DNA of 64,000 bases. Source: Cucumis sativus (Eukaryota; Streptophyta; Magnoliopsida; Cucurbitales; Cucurbitaceae). Within the stretch, counting starts at the first letter, position 1. Each line of letters starts with the position of its first letter. Of the stretch, positions 16,630-31,754 are shown piece after piece. The stretch spans positions 17,658,075 to 17,722,074 of the forward strand of contig NC_026658.2 of assembly GCF_000004075.3 (NCBI RefSeq). Reading direction: 5' to 3'. Below the pieces are notes generated by a model, which saw nothing but the letters and a program-made list of their open reading frames with translations, was not told the DNA's origin and searched no databases. Made by a program: the position numbers and the translations under genes.

Positions 16630-17205
16630 TTGCTCATTATCGTTGCATATATTTAAGACTTGGTTGTAGATCATCTGCAACATCCCGAAGTCTATTGTTG
16701 TATATATTAAAATGAATTAGAAAATATTCAAAATAAAATTATACTAAAATAATTAGACAATATTTAAATGTATACCAAATGACCCATAACAGCTTTCTGT
16801 CGGGTGATATATAGCCTAGTAATATTTTCGTACCAATGGATGTATTCTTGAGTTACATCTACATCAAATTGTCCAATTGAAGGTTTCATGGCAATAAATC
16901 TTTTGCGATTTACTCATCACATCACCAAATGGGCAACTATCTAACCAATCAGAAGTTCTCAAGTCAACATTGTGCAAAAGTAGTTTTTACTATTGGAGAT
17001 AGTCTTGGCCGGGTGAGAACAACATGTCAAATTTGGAAGGAAAAAGTTTGAATAACAAATTTTAGTGACAAGAGACATTTACCAAGCAGAAAACACGTAT
17101 AACATAAGAAAATAAGTACTTTATCTTATAACTCAAAGGAATCTTGATCCAATCTCGATCAAGAACAACATAAATTCACCATGTACTTGGGTTATTTACA
17201 TCGTG
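16630..17205 (-). pseudogene. Decayed plant mobile domain (PMD) gene, phosphatase-7-long-form-like
   Basis: Reading the minus strand gives, in order, DRDWIKIPLSYKIKY (about 17110-17170), LLLHNVDLRTSDWLDSCPFG (about 16925-16985), MKPSIGQFDVDVTQEYIHWY and then ENITRLYITRQKAVMGHL (16783-16895), and RLRDVADDLQPSLKYMQR (about 16636-16690). This order and wording resemble the C-terminal half of plant mobile domain proteins, often annotated as serine/threonine-protein phosphatase 7 long form homologs and spread by transposons. Stops (two adjacent near 16987) and frameshifts interrupt it. The leftmost and rightmost pieces are weaker than the middle two. Confidence 0.6.
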
Positions 17206-17975
17206 ATGTCACGATATTAGTGTTTTATATGCATTCTATAATGTATCCTCGTTAATCTCGGGTGAAATCTACCCCGATAACCAACACATAATGCATATGA
17301 ACACAAACCTAGAACAATGTTGAGACTCGTTCAACAAATCTCAGTCCAATTTCAACAATCTCAGGCGAGATTCCTAATGTAAATGAGCCTAGGTTGATGA
17401 ATTTATGACATTCATTAGATAACCACCTGCAAAAGTTTAAAAAATTAGATATGCACACATCCAACTACTTATATTCCAGCCACCTCATATTTTAGAAAAA
17501 AAACCTATAACAAACTATTAAAAATGCTCTAAACTATCAAATCATTGAAAGCAGAATACATGTAAAGATTTAAAAGTATGAGAATACGTAGAACAATTTT
17601 GTAGAGTAATGAAGTTCAAACTCAACCTGGATGATTTCTTCTTTCAACAAAAGTTAAATCATTTGCTGGAAAATATTTTGATAATTACATAATAGCATTT
17701 ATTTTAAATTTTAAACAGAGAATAAGAAATCTGGAAATCTAATTCGGCTAAAGCTCTAAGAAAAACAATGAATATTAAAAAAAAATGTATGGTAGATTTT
17801 TAAATGGCAGACCCAAAAGGCCGTATTGGACCATTTTCCATATTAACGATTTTTTTATATGTTTTTATAAATTTTCATTTTAATTCATTTTAACATTATC
17901 CACACACAGTATGCATCAACAAAATATAATAGGGTTCGAATTCTCCGGCGCCCGCTTCACAGAGGTTGCGTCCTC
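17206..17975. other. Spacer and upstream region of pTAC6
   Basis: AT-rich, no recognisable gene. The last 100-150 bases before 17976 should hold the pTAC6 promoter and short 5' UTR; I see AAAATATAATAGGG near 17923 as a possible TATA region. Confidence 0.4.
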
Positions 17976-20402
17976 ATGAACTCCACCGTCTTCCTCCTCT
18001 CCTCGCCGTTGCCGCCCCCCACAATCAACCGTCTCCGAGTCTCCTCCATCTCTTCCGCAGCCTCTCTTCCCCACCTCCCAAGCCTGCCCTACTGGAAAAC
18101 CACTCCCTGTGCATCTCCTCTCTTCCTCCCTAGAAGAAACCCTTTTCGAGTCTTCTCCGACGATGGCGACGGTGATAGCGGTGGTCCCGATGACTACGAC
18201 ATGGACGACGAGGAAATGGAGGAAGTCGACAACAAGAAAGATTTCGACATCGAGTACGATCCTCTAGCCGCCGCGGCAGCTGCAGCAGCGGGTTCCGACG
18301 GCGTCGGCGATGAGAATATCTCGATTGTGCAGAGCAAAAGCTTCGTGTCCACACAGGGATGGGATTCGGAGATGATTGTGGATTATAGGATAAACGAGGA
18401 GGAATTTCATAAGATTAGTTTGTTGCACTGTGATTTCTTCATTAGGAAGCCGCCGGATCCCGACAGTGATGTTTATGATTTCAGAGAGGTTACTGGCAAA
18501 ATTTGCTTAGTTTCATTTCAAACTTTGCTTTTATCAGATTCATTTGATAGTTAAAAAAAGTTTTCGTTGATGTGTTTCTTGGTTGTAGATGTATGTTACT
18601 CCTCCGGACACTGATGTTTATGCCATCCCCAAAGTTCTTGCTCCAATGCCTCAGAAGGTATTATTGTCCTTTATTTGCATTTATATACATGATTAAATGG
18701 TGTAAGTTATTCTGTTTGTCTTGAACTCTGGATTTAAAACCTGTTTCAACCATTTTCATTAGTTTTTAACTAACAATTCAACAGAAACTTAGCCTGTTCG
18801 TTTAGCCATTTTCATTAACTTTACATTAACGATATCCAGTGCAATTGTGGCATTTATCAAGCCTCTCTAAGCTTTTATTTACTTTTTAAAGTCTTATTAC
18901 TTCAGTCTTACCGCATTTGTCTTTAATCCCTTGTGGTTAGTTGTTTACGTTATGCTATGTTTTTGTTGTATCCTTTTGTATCTGGAAGCACTAGTCTCTG
19001 TTCATCTCCTTTATGAAAAGTTTCAATCATTTTCTATAAACAGATTTCAATTTTGGATCGATAATGCCGACTGGTATGTTAAAACTGAATTTTTTTTTCA
19101 GTATATTATCATGAAGGAACAATTTTTCAATGATATAAATCTGTTATGCCTTCCAAAATTTAGCATGTTCATTTAGCCAGTCGGCAAATGTTTACAGGCG
19201 GTCATTTTTAAGTTTTTGTGGAAGAACTGGTCGTGAGTTAACAATTAATTTGATGAAGAAATCTGAGACTAAAACTGACGTATTGAAGGTTAAGGTACTT
19301 AAACACAATAATTAAAAGTTCATAGAACAATATGGAACAAACATCATAGTTCAAGGACCAAAATAAGATTTTTAAGGAATTTTGTTTATATCATAGTTCA
19401 AGGACCAAAATAGGATTTTAAGGAATTTCAGCAGTGTATGATCTTACTTTTCTTCACAACTGCAGTATATTAGATGTGCTCAGAGTGATTATGGATGCTA
19501 CAATGTCACAGAACCACCTATTGATTCACCTAGAGATCCATTATACAAGTCAGAAAAGGAGGTTCTTAAGGTAAGGTTGGACTCAAGAATTTGATGATTG
19601 TTCACTCTGTTTTTCTATTTCTAGTGAAAGTGATGATTATTTTATGGACTCTTCCATTTCTTTGTAAATTCGAGTATGGGTTTCGCTGTGATACGTTAGA
19701 ATAGAAGTAGCTGGCATAGACATACGAAGTGATGTTCATTGACTCAACAGCGTTTGAAATTTAAGAATATTATGCATGTGATGGTCCTTGTCTTCAGGAT
19801 GGGAATGTGGACAAAAGATATAAGAACGTGCAAAAAATTCATTTATCTTTTGCAGGTTTTCTTGACGAAGCACTTCAGAAACCGAAGGCTGCGGGACCCA
19901 GAATTTGTCCTAGACTTTGAGGAAATATATGTAATTGATTCAAAAACCAAGTCAATCACCAGGGCAAAAGTCCTGGTAAGACTTTTTTTTCTTGGCTTTT
20001 GCTCTGTTTCAGTAATAAGTTGAAGTTCTAAACTTCAAGTCCAATTAAAGATTTCAAGCTGCTTCTTCTCTGTTAAAAGGGTTTAAACTACTTCCTTTTG
20101 CTCTAACACAGGTCACAGTTCCAGGAGGAAGAGATAGGGACAGGAGAAGCGACTTGCTCGTAGTTCGAGACAATGGGAACTCTTTCAAGATCATCCATTC
20201 GGTATCCGTTTCTTATCTACCAGATTTCATTAGCATTTTATGCTCTGTTTATTGCTTAATCCCCTATACTCTCAATGCAATCTAGAGTGAACGAGATGAC
20301 CCGACCACGGTAATCGAGAAAGAAGAGTGGACCAAAACTAGACAAGATATGGAGAGACATCTTAGGAAGTTAAGGGACTTCAGCATTTCAAATTGGTTTT
20401 AA
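17976..20402 (+). CDS. PTAC6: Plastid transcriptionally active chromosome protein 6 (pTAC6/PAP8)
   Basis: An essential accessory subunit of the plastid-encoded RNA polymerase complex, needed for chloroplast development; Arabidopsis PAP8 is also found in the nucleus. Six exons (17976-18488, 18589-18657, 19466-19570, 19856-19975, 20112-20201, 20286-20402) join in phase to 337 residues. Residues 1 to about 55 are Ser/Pro/Arg-rich with few acids, as expected for a transit peptide. An acidic stretch (62-95) and an Ala8 run (98-105) follow. The conserved core includes STQGWDSEMIVDY, DFFIRKPPDPDSDVYDFREM, YIRCAQSDYGCYNVTEPP and FVLDFEEIYVIDSKTKSITR, ending in LRDFSISNWF. The start is the first ATG of the long first exon. 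Every intron is GT-AG. Confidence 0.93.
19344..19430. repeat. 47-bp tandem duplication in pTAC6 intron 2
   Basis: The unit containing ATAGTTCAAGGACCAAAATA is present at 19344-19390 and 19391-19430, with small differences. It lies 36 bp upstream of exon 3. Confidence 0.75.
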
Positions 20403-21640
20403 ACAACACCATTCAACCTGCAAAAGTCGTCTCAGCATCCTCATCTATTTAGAAGTGAGGACAAGAAATGTGATTTCAAAGTTTTGAGTATGATTTGGAT
20501 GACTGACTTACCTGTCATGATGATTCTCTCGTGCGAGTTCTCGACATATCTCCTGCCTGTGCTCTTGGGATCGGTATTGAGTTCCATTCTGGCTAGTTTG
20601 CACTTGCAATGATTGTTCTTGATTCAAATTCTACTCGCTTTCAATTCTCGTCACCAGATAACAGTCAATTAATCTAAGAGAGGTAGCTTTCTGTAGATTT
20701 GTAATGCTGAGAGAATTCACAAAAGCTATTGACGTGCAAAGGAAAAACAAAACTGTACAATGGCTTCTAGCTAGCTTCCAAATGAGAGTATTTTCTATTG
20801 TAAGTAGCAAAAACTTTTTAGCGTCAAGTAGTTCATGTATTAAGCTGCTTTTATTAGTTTTTAATAATGAAAAGAGTACAAGAGGAGAGTATATGTAGGC
20901 CATAAGCCCTCGCCACAAAATCAAATAAAACTAGGGTACAATAAATTACTCAATAACCCTTGAACTCTACTAACCTTTAATTAGGTTCAACTTACTTACT
21001 AGGAGTAACCCTATGGCGATGATATAAGTTATTTGTTGACTAGGAGTGTATGAGATACAGATGGTGCTATTGTCAAGATTCTTCTTTATAAAACGTATGT
21101 CTATCTCTACATGTTTTGTTATGTTTTGTTGAATTGGTTTATTGGTTATGCTTATAAAAATAAATCAAATTTGATATTATGAGATTTGTCTAAAATGAAT
21201 TGATTTGTCTTTTTCTCTAAATTGTTAGATATGCTCGTTAAACCTTTTATTTTCTCTGTTTTATAAAAGAGAAAAAAAATGATTATTTATAAGATTTTAA
21301 ATTACAGAAATTTTTACTTTTTCTTAAATAACAATCAAACCCATTATTACTATTATTATTTTTAATAAAAAATATATATGATAAAAATATGTGGCTATAG
21401 TTCCCTTCAAATTGCTAACACTGACCTTGGTTGTTCTAAGATTTATTGAGCTCTTTATTTATTTAGTACTCTAATTGAATAGAATAACTTTAGCTTAAAT
21501 TTACATTCAAATCTAATTTTACTTTAATTAGAGGTATATATGTATATGTGTAAACAATATCTTATAATACTGTGTTATCTTATTAACCAAGTTGTGAAGT
21601 TTGTGTAACATTTTACTAGATTTTATTTTTTTATATTTTT

Positions 21641-21707
21641 AAAAAAAGAACTTTGTTCCATTGTTTTATGAAATATAAAAAAAGAACTTTGTTCCATTGT
21701 TTTATGA
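21641..21707. repeat. 36-bp tandem duplication
   Basis: AAAAAAAGAACTTTGTTCCA followed by TTGTTTTATGA occurs at 21641 and again at 21677, with no differences over the shared 31 bases. A recent local duplication. Confidence 0.85.
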
Positions 21708-22224
21708 CTAATTCCTAAATCTTAATTCAACCACACTCTTTGAAGGGATGAATCTTAATTTGGATGAGATACATATATATTATAAGTTGCATGTTTTGAA
21801 GAATTTAATAGGAAATTAAGCTATTTAAAAAGAAGCAGAAAGCTCAATTTCAACTAAATTTAGCTTATAAAGGAGTGGGAGGAGATAATCTAAATTTGGC
21901 TGATTTTTTGGTATCATTATTTTGTAAATTCTTTTGACAAAGTTGTGAAAAGTTGGATAAAAATTGTTATAATTGATTATTTATAATTCATCATTTTCGT
22001 GGAAGCAATATTTGGTCAAGTATTAGCAGTTGATTTATAGAGTTAATCTTGTCATAGTTTTTCAAAAACAATTAATATCTATTCAGACTCCTTGTACTTG
22101 GAGTATATTCTTTTCTGAATTTAAATATTTAAATTTGTCTACAACACATATTAATAACTAAAATTTCATAAAACTACAAAATCAAACATATCTATAGGTT
22201 AAAAAAATATATGTAATAATATTA

Positions 22225-22460
22225 AAGAATTTAGGATTAGTAGTCTGAGTTGTTCGTGTTGTCAGTGTTAAAATATCCCTAGTGGTTTGTGTAAAAAATG
22301 TATCTTAACTTCTAAAAGTTAAAAGATGCCCTCAAATTTTCTAAACGGTTAAAAATATCCTTGTCATTAGTTTTGGATAAAAATTGTTAAAGTTTTGTTT
22401 AAAAAATACTCAAGAATTATTTAAAAGTTTCATAAATATCCTTTAAGCTTAAAAAAAAAG
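22225..22460 (+). repeat. Single arm of the repeat family that flanks the TRIM in the ELG1-like gene
   Basis: The stretch has GTGGTTTGTGTAAAAAATGT, CGGTTAAAAATATCC, GTTAAAGTTTTGTTT, and then ATTTAAAAGTTTCATAAATA and AAGCTTAAAAAAAAAG. This is the same order of blocks as the arm at 54188-54440. No opposite arm was found nearby, so this is a lone or half-deleted copy. Confidence 0.65.
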
Positions 22461-22665
22461 AGTCAAAAAGATTTAAATGATGAATTATAACACTCTCATA
22501 CTTTTCAAGAGTTAAATGGAGCTTCTTCAAGATTTAAATGGAGCTTCGTTAATTAAAGCCTCAAGAGTCAAATACAGAAAAGTATTTCCTAAAATTGTAA
22601 CTATAAACTTGATTTTCAAGAACTAAACACACACATATAAACTAGATCTTTGTGATTGTCTCTAA

Positions 22666-22805
22666 TAATTTGTATAGGGTGAAGAGAAAAACGATTATGG
22701 CATTTTTTATCATACTAATAACAATGCTATCACAGTGTTATCAATTAATTCGTATAGGATGAAGAGAAAAACGATTATGGCATCTGTTATCACGGTGTTA
22801 CCAAT
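22666..22805. repeat. 80-bp tandem duplication
   Basis: GAAGAGAAAAACGATTATGG lies in both copies, at 22681 and 22761, preceded by TAATT(T/C)GTATAGG and followed by a variant of TATCAC(A/G)GTGTTA. Units are 22666-22745 and 22746-22805. Confidence 0.8.
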
Positions 22806-23114
22806 GTAGCTTCACAACTTGAGTCCCATGAAGATGGAGACAGACTAACTAAGTAGGGAAGTTTTGATGATAACTTATGAACATGGAAGATATTAACGAC
22901 TGAAAAAAAAAACTACATACCTATCGTTTGCGTCATCGACCGGAGGGAGCGCCAACATCGAAGGAGCCCGAAGGTAGCGTTTGTGTTGTCGGAGCAAGAG
23001 GGAGATTGCGATTGCCTTTTCAATTTTCATATTTTCATCTGGACGTCTGCCCTTGCTGTACCAACTTCCAAATTTTGGCATTTAGTATTAGTAGTTACAT
23101 TGTACCCTAATTAA

Positions 23115-23159
<45 letters not shown>

Positions 23160-23164
23160 TTAAA

Positions 23165-23330
23165 AATAAAGTGGTTCGGATTGAGAATCGATTCTTAACA
23201 TCTTAAACCGAACCAAACCAAATTTTATGTGGTTTATTTGAAATAGAAATCAAATCAAATTGTATGCATTCGATTTCGGTTCGGTTAGTGATTTGGTTCT
23301 GTTTTCAACTTTATTTTGAACACTCCTACA
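23165..23330. repeat. GGTTCGG/CCGAACC-rich dispersed repeat
   Basis: Contains GTGGTTCGGATTGAG, AAACCGAACCAAACCAAATT and TTTCGGTTCGGTTAGTG. Same motif family as 3110-3690 and 14045-14400. It directly follows a long (TA)n run, a frequent neighbour of decayed elements. Confidence 0.5.
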
Positions 23331-24739
23331 AATAGTAATCATAAGGCTATCAAAGAGTCATCACTTTTAAATTTGCTACTTTTGCAAATTTAAAAAATGT
23401 TGTGACGCTTTATTATCATAATTTTTTTTTGTTATTTTTGCAAAAGCCCTTGCATTTTTTTTAATGTTACTATACATATCAATACTTTAAATCTAAGGAA
23501 AATTGTTTGGCACACCAACATGAGATGAGTTGAGTCGGTATTGTTTGGCCCACCAACTTTACATGTCGGTGGAGTTAAGTTGGTATACACCTTAACTCTC
23601 CCATCTCCCCAATGTTTCCAATGGGTTCACCCATCAACCACCATTGGCGATTACCATTTTCACACATCCAACTTTGACGACCAATTTTTGGCTCCAACAA
23701 CCACCTTTGCATAGCCAACTCTGACGTTCAATTTTGGGCTCCAATAATAAACTCCAATGAAAATCAACTTCGATGGCCACCTTCACGCGATGAATTTCAA
23801 GCTTCAACAACACTTTAGCAACCATTTCGAAGATCAATTTTGTGCAACTAACATCTATCTTCGACAACCACCTACAAATACAAACTTTGGCAAAAACATA
23901 TTTGATAATCAACTACATAATGACAAGTGCTTTTAAGTATTAGAAAAATAACTTAGTTGGCAAAAATGCTTTTAAGTACAACATTGAAATTACTACTTAA
24001 TAGTCATCTTTTATAGTAATTTGATATTGAGAAGTTGTTTAAAGGTAGTTGGGTCATTCTTATGTCACAGGCATTGAGAAGACCGATAGCTCTTAACAAC
24101 ATCACCACAATCAATGAAGATGTATTGTTTGTATTTACCGTGACAATTTAACTATTTTAAAGAACAATATTTGTTTGTATGCAGGAAATATTTTATTCCT
24201 ATTCTGTTTTACATTTTATTTATTTAGGTTGATGCAGAAAAATATTGTGGATTAATTGTTGTTCATTAGCAAAAGAAAGAAAAAGAAAATAGATATAAGG
24301 AAGTACATACTCCTATCTCAAACACATACATGTAAAAGACAGACACAAGAACTCTAGACATCCCATCACAATTCAGTTTAATCGATCTAAAAGAGCAGGT
24401 AAATGTTATATTTGCAACCGTCTAGTTCTAAGAACTTTGTTGTGGAAGGATCCAATCCTAAAATATAATGAATGTTAACATTTTATCAACGCTTCCAGAA
24501 TTGAATCTCGTGGATTTTAGGCGAGTTTAGTTTTTCGATTTTCTGGGTCTAATACGATGAAATTGGCAATCTATGAACTATGAACTTTCTTTTTCATGAA
24601 AATAAAAGGAATAAATAAATAAATAACAGAAGAAGAAAATAAGCGTATTTGCGGTTATAAACTTGCATCCCACTTCTTGTCCTCCAATTTCTCAATATCT
24701 TTCTTCAACTTCAAACCCCATCCGGATCAACGGAGTTGA

Positions 24740-27510
<2,771 letters not shown>

Positions 27511-28849
27511 GCAACTTCTTCTTATGTTATGTTTATGATTTTGTTCCTACTAATCATTAGTCACAGATGCTCCTTATGTGCGTGTTCTTTGAGAAAGGTG
27601 ACTTGCTTTGTAGGGTTTGAATCAACATTTTGTACAGCTTGTATAACTACATTTAGGAATGAGCTGATCTGCTTTCTCCACCAGCAAGTGAATATACTAT
27701 CCTGTCTAAGACTAAATATTAAAATTGGTTTCATGGAGAAATGTTGTTCTTTGTTAGTCTATCAAATAAATCTACAACATAAATGTATTGTCTCAATACA
27801 TATTAAATGGAAATGGAACTGTACTTTCCCAAATTGACTTTCAGAGTAATACTGTAAGACTTGAATAAAAAGGTCTAGTGTATATGATGTTCGAGCATTG
27901 CTTAACTAATTAAAGCATATATGGAGATAAGCTATTCCAAGTGCTTGCTATGCGCCTATGTGGTAGTGAAAACTAGAATGTGCATTCGAAGGAATGTGTG
28001 ATGTTATAATATAATGTACTCAGTAAATTGTCAAATAGCGTTAACACTGTATGCATATCATTTTAAATTTGACTAGAGGTATCTATTTTAACCTTAAATT
28101 TTCAATTTTCATTCTTCATTCTGTTGAACTTTAGATTTAAGTGTTCAATTTTCCTAAAATTTCACCTTCGATACCACTCTTGCTTACATTTATGTAAAAG
28201 AGAATGTAGAACACTTTTAATTCTTAATTTTAATGTTAGCTGAGCCCTTCAATTTTATTTATTTATTTTTGTCAAAATTGATAAAAAGAAAAAAGTAATT
28301 GAGATTGTGTCGTATTTCTAAGAAATTTCATCAATATTACTATTTACTAAATGCTCAAAGTTTTGCCCATTCATTGTGCATTGTGTTTCATGTTCAAATA
28401 TGCTTAGCAATAGGATCAATTCTAACGAGTTACACACTCCTGTTTTGGAAATATATAAAAGTAAACACTTCACCACCGAACTATAAAAGAAGAGTGGTCT
28501 GAAAAGCAGAATCTTACATACTTTAGACTTTTTCTTTTATTGAATGTTATTGATATAAAAAAATGGTCTAGGATAGATTAATATAGATTATTAAAATTTA
28601 TCATGAAAAGATTATAATATTTTATTATATTCGTAAATATTTTTTAGAAGTTTTTTAATTTAAAAAAATGTAAAGTTTAATTTGTGCCAATTCCACCTTG
28701 GCAAAAAGCCCTCGCCTAAGTGGGTTAATTTTATCAATTTGAGAGTACAAGGTTAGTGAGTTCTTTTAAAATAATATATGAATTCTAGCCGTCCTAAAAC
28801 TAAAGTATTTTACTTTAAATTTGTGTAGTTTAAAATTTGGAAAATTGGA

Positions 28850-29090
28850 ATGAATGACTATTTTAGCAATAATAATTAAGGATATAACAACATTTTAAAA
28901 AAAATGCAAATATAGCAAAATTATTATTGATAGACTTGTATGATGGAGTTCCTATGGCATAGTGATAGACTAATATTTGCAACATTGTCTATCAGCGATA
29001 GATAGACTTATATCATTGATAAAATTTGACAAATTTTGTTATATTTATAAATTTTTTAAAATTATACTATATACTTAATTAATTTGAATT
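28850..29090. repeat. GATAGAC/TCTATC-type dispersed repeat
   Basis: Repeated GATAGAC and TCTATC words, flanked on one side by CAAATATAGCAAAATTATTA and on the other by AAATTTGACAAATTTTGTTA. A related copy with CTATCAATGTTATTGATAG lies at 38290-38450. Class unknown. Confidence 0.5.
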
Positions 29091-29219
29091 TAATTACTAA
29101 ATTTGCAACTATCCCCTCAAATTTTACCATTATGATGCGACAAAATTTCATAAACAGCCCCTCGTGTTTGATTGATCAAATTCTCCTAAAATGTGCCTCT
29201 GGCTATGGACTAAAATAAG

Positions 29220-29279
29220 TGGGCCGTGGGCTATGTTACAACCCAAATTCGTTTCAAGTCCAAGCCAGAAAAAGGCCCA
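29220..29279 (+). promoter_or_regulatory. Three site II (TGGGCY) elements
   Basis: TGGGCC at 29220-29225, TGGGCT at 29227-29232 and GGCCCA (the reverse form) at 29274-29279 lie 90-150 bp upstream of the ATG at 29369. TGGGCY site II elements are bound by TCP factors. They are enriched in promoters of nuclear genes for mitochondrial respiratory and ribosomal proteins, which fits a mitochondrial role for the gene. Confidence 0.6.
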
Positions 29280-29368
29280 AAAAGATCTGTCTTCCTCTTC
29301 CTCCTCAAGAAAAACGACGAACCTGAAAAACCTCCTCAGCTTCAAGGTTCCCGGAGCTTCATTGCAGA

Positions 29369-31754
29369 ATGGATTCGGCCTCCAAATTCCTTCGTAGTTT
29401 AGCTAATGCCACCAACAAAAACACCGTTATCAACGTCTGTTTAGTCGTTTCCTTCGCCGCACTGACCGCAAGGTCAATCAAGCAGGAGAGACAAATTGAA
29501 GCTCTGGAAACCGAGAAAAATTCACTTCTCAATTCCAATAAAGCGTTGAAGAAAACCATGTGGGATTGGAAGCAACAGCTATTCGCCGAAGCCTCAACCG
29601 AATCTGCTTTAGTCCCTCTTGCCAGGATCAAAGCTATCTATGGCGAAGCTCCCATTTCCCCTTCCGGTAATATACGCCATGCTTCTCTCTGTTCTGTTCT
29701 TTATGTTTTTTTACTTTCTGTTGTTGGAAAAGTTAGTGTTTAGTTGAATGTGTCGAAATGTTAGTGATTCGTGTTAGAAATTGAGTGTCTGAAAATGATG
29801 GGTCGTTCCAAGCATTTCAAATTCCTTATTCGTACTTTACAAATTGTTGGGTTTCGTTGCTACTTCAACTATATCATCATTGACCTGATTTTTCTTATCA
29901 TCCATTTCTGAACTTCAATGTTGTTATGATTAAGTACCATGTTCTTGGTTTTCATGGATTCTAATCTCTCAGAACTATTAGCCAGAACCCAGGAAACAAA
30001 TAAGGTATGAGATTATGAATCTAAAAAGAATAGTTTTCATCGCACCATTATATGAAAAAAAGTGTGTTTGAGAAGTGAATGTTCTATTATGGGATGCTGG
30101 AATTGAAGACTAAAGTTAAGATTGATAAGGTCAACAGAACCTCCACCTATCTTCTACCTTGGCTATAAACTCGAACTACCCAAATGGTCTCGTACTAATT
30201 AAGATAATTGTTCTCACTCATGTACTAATGATTGTACTCATGTTTGCCCTAAAGATAATCGATAAAGAAGGAACCATACCCAGCCAAGCCTAAAGCCACT
30301 GAGCAATTCTCTACCTTCATCCTTTCCTACATTTCAATTTACGAATCACCTTGACAACTTTCACCCTGATAGACCATGCTGATCATTCCTGTTCTCTGCC
30401 TATTAAGTTAACGTTCCTGCCCAGCTGATGCTAAGGTTTTCATTATGGGGATAGTATATGCTGTATTAAACTTTACCGGGAAAGCACTGCTATAGTACTA
30501 CGATTTTATATGAGAAAGAGACGCTTGAAAAGCTTATATGCGAAAGGAAGCAATTTCTCTTATTGGAAGCTTAAGAAAGGCACTCCAATTGAAGTTGATT
30601 GTGAAGGCAGAATAGTCATAGATGATAGGAGGAGTTGGAAGGGGAAGCTAAAAGACCATTGAACTTTTCCAATTCTTGAACGTCTTCCCCATATCTCTCC
30701 CTATTATTAGAAATCTGTTAATTTCTTTCTTTCTAGCCACCAGCCACTATACCTAATCCTGGACTGCATTTTGCTATAGGATCTCTCTCCTTTCGTAGTT
30801 GGTTCAGCACAGAAGCTGCATCTAACTATCCTTGGTCCGTAAATAAAAAACCGAGAAAATGATGATGTAGAGGAAAACTAGTAAAAGGCTTTGTGTCTTC
30901 TTTGGATTCCTACATAGTATGCACCAACTTAACTTGGTTGCAAGATCAGCAATTGTCATCTTCAAATTGGATTTTTGTATCTCCATTGTGTTTAGGTCAA
31001 GACACACAAACCAACAATATCTCTCGATTTTTATAAATTGGTTACCTTTCCAATTTGATAGTGATAAGTTTCTAGGTAGTGAGGAAACCAGTCTGCTATC
31101 TAGCTGTCATTGATCAACAGAAATGCGTTGCTTTCGTCAACCTTATGATAATATTACCCTGTTGACGATGACTCTAGTATGTATTTCGTAACTTTTGGGG
31201 AGTTATGAAGATCTTTGCTCAAGAATTGGTACTAAAATGTCTGCTTTTAGTACAAACGGATTGTAATTTCAGATAGATTGGAAGATAAACAGCACGAGTA
31301 GATTTTTTGAAAAAAAAGATTCAAATGCATGTTTGATGCAAAACTTTTACCCTTTTTCCTGGCAGAGTTCTTGCATAACAATGTTGGGAATCTATTAAAC
31401 GATTGCCTATAAATTAATAATCGTAATGTAATGTGAGAGTTTTAAGTCTCGATTCAGATTATGTCAAATCCTATCCATATTATTTCATTCTCCCATGCAT
31501 ATTATTTAGTTATTGAACACATGAATCAAATACTCTTGTGGATAGTATTTTTTCAAGTTTGATTACAAAAAGAAGTGTTTGTTTAGAAAGAGTTTTAAGT
31601 GTCTAAAAAGTCATTTTGAATATGTTCAAGTCTATTATTGTACAGGCTAGCTTTTACAGATTTATCCATTGATCCCTTTTTTATGGACCATACAGGAGCA
31701 GTAAATGCCACAACCGAAGATGCAACTTCACGAAGCTCCAAACTTATGGTTTAA
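29369..31754 (+). CDS. Small membrane-anchored coiled-coil protein, At2g43780-like
   Basis: Two exons, 29369-29666 and 31696-31754, join in phase (Gly split across the junction) to give 118 residues. Residues 19-36 (VINVCLVVSFAALTARSI) form one hydrophobic segment. A predicted coiled coil follows, rich in E, K and L (RQIEALETEKNSLLNSN, then KKTMWDWKQQLFAEA), and then a short conserved segment, LVPLARIKAIYGE. The family is widespread in plants and its Arabidopsis member At2g43780 has been labelled a cytochrome oxidase assembly protein, which I treat as unproven. The upstream site II elements fit a mitochondrial role. The gene has one 2-kb intron. Confidence 0.82.

Larger units (their letters stand above)
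27511..29368. other. Spacer between acetyltransferase and At2g43780-like genes
   Basis: 3' UTR of the acetyltransferase gene, then AT-rich sequence. Around 28850-29090 is a repeat with GATAGAC/GTCTATC units (for example CTATCAGCGATAGATAGAC near 28989), similar to 38290-38450. The last 150 bases are the promoter of the next gene. Confidence 0.5.

Noticed and set aside
22893-23110. Overlapping open frames on both strands in a GC-richer patch
   Set aside because: Only about 60 codons, no family similarity, next to a (TA)n run and repeat DNA. Probably debris.
23634-23912. 92-codon frame on the minus strand
   Set aside because: The frame is made of degenerate internal repeats of one motif, which stay open by chance; it does not look like a conserved protein.
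30700-31140. Intron stretch of the At2g43780-like gene considered as a copia integrase or RT fragment
   Set aside because: No ordered motifs could be read in any frame.
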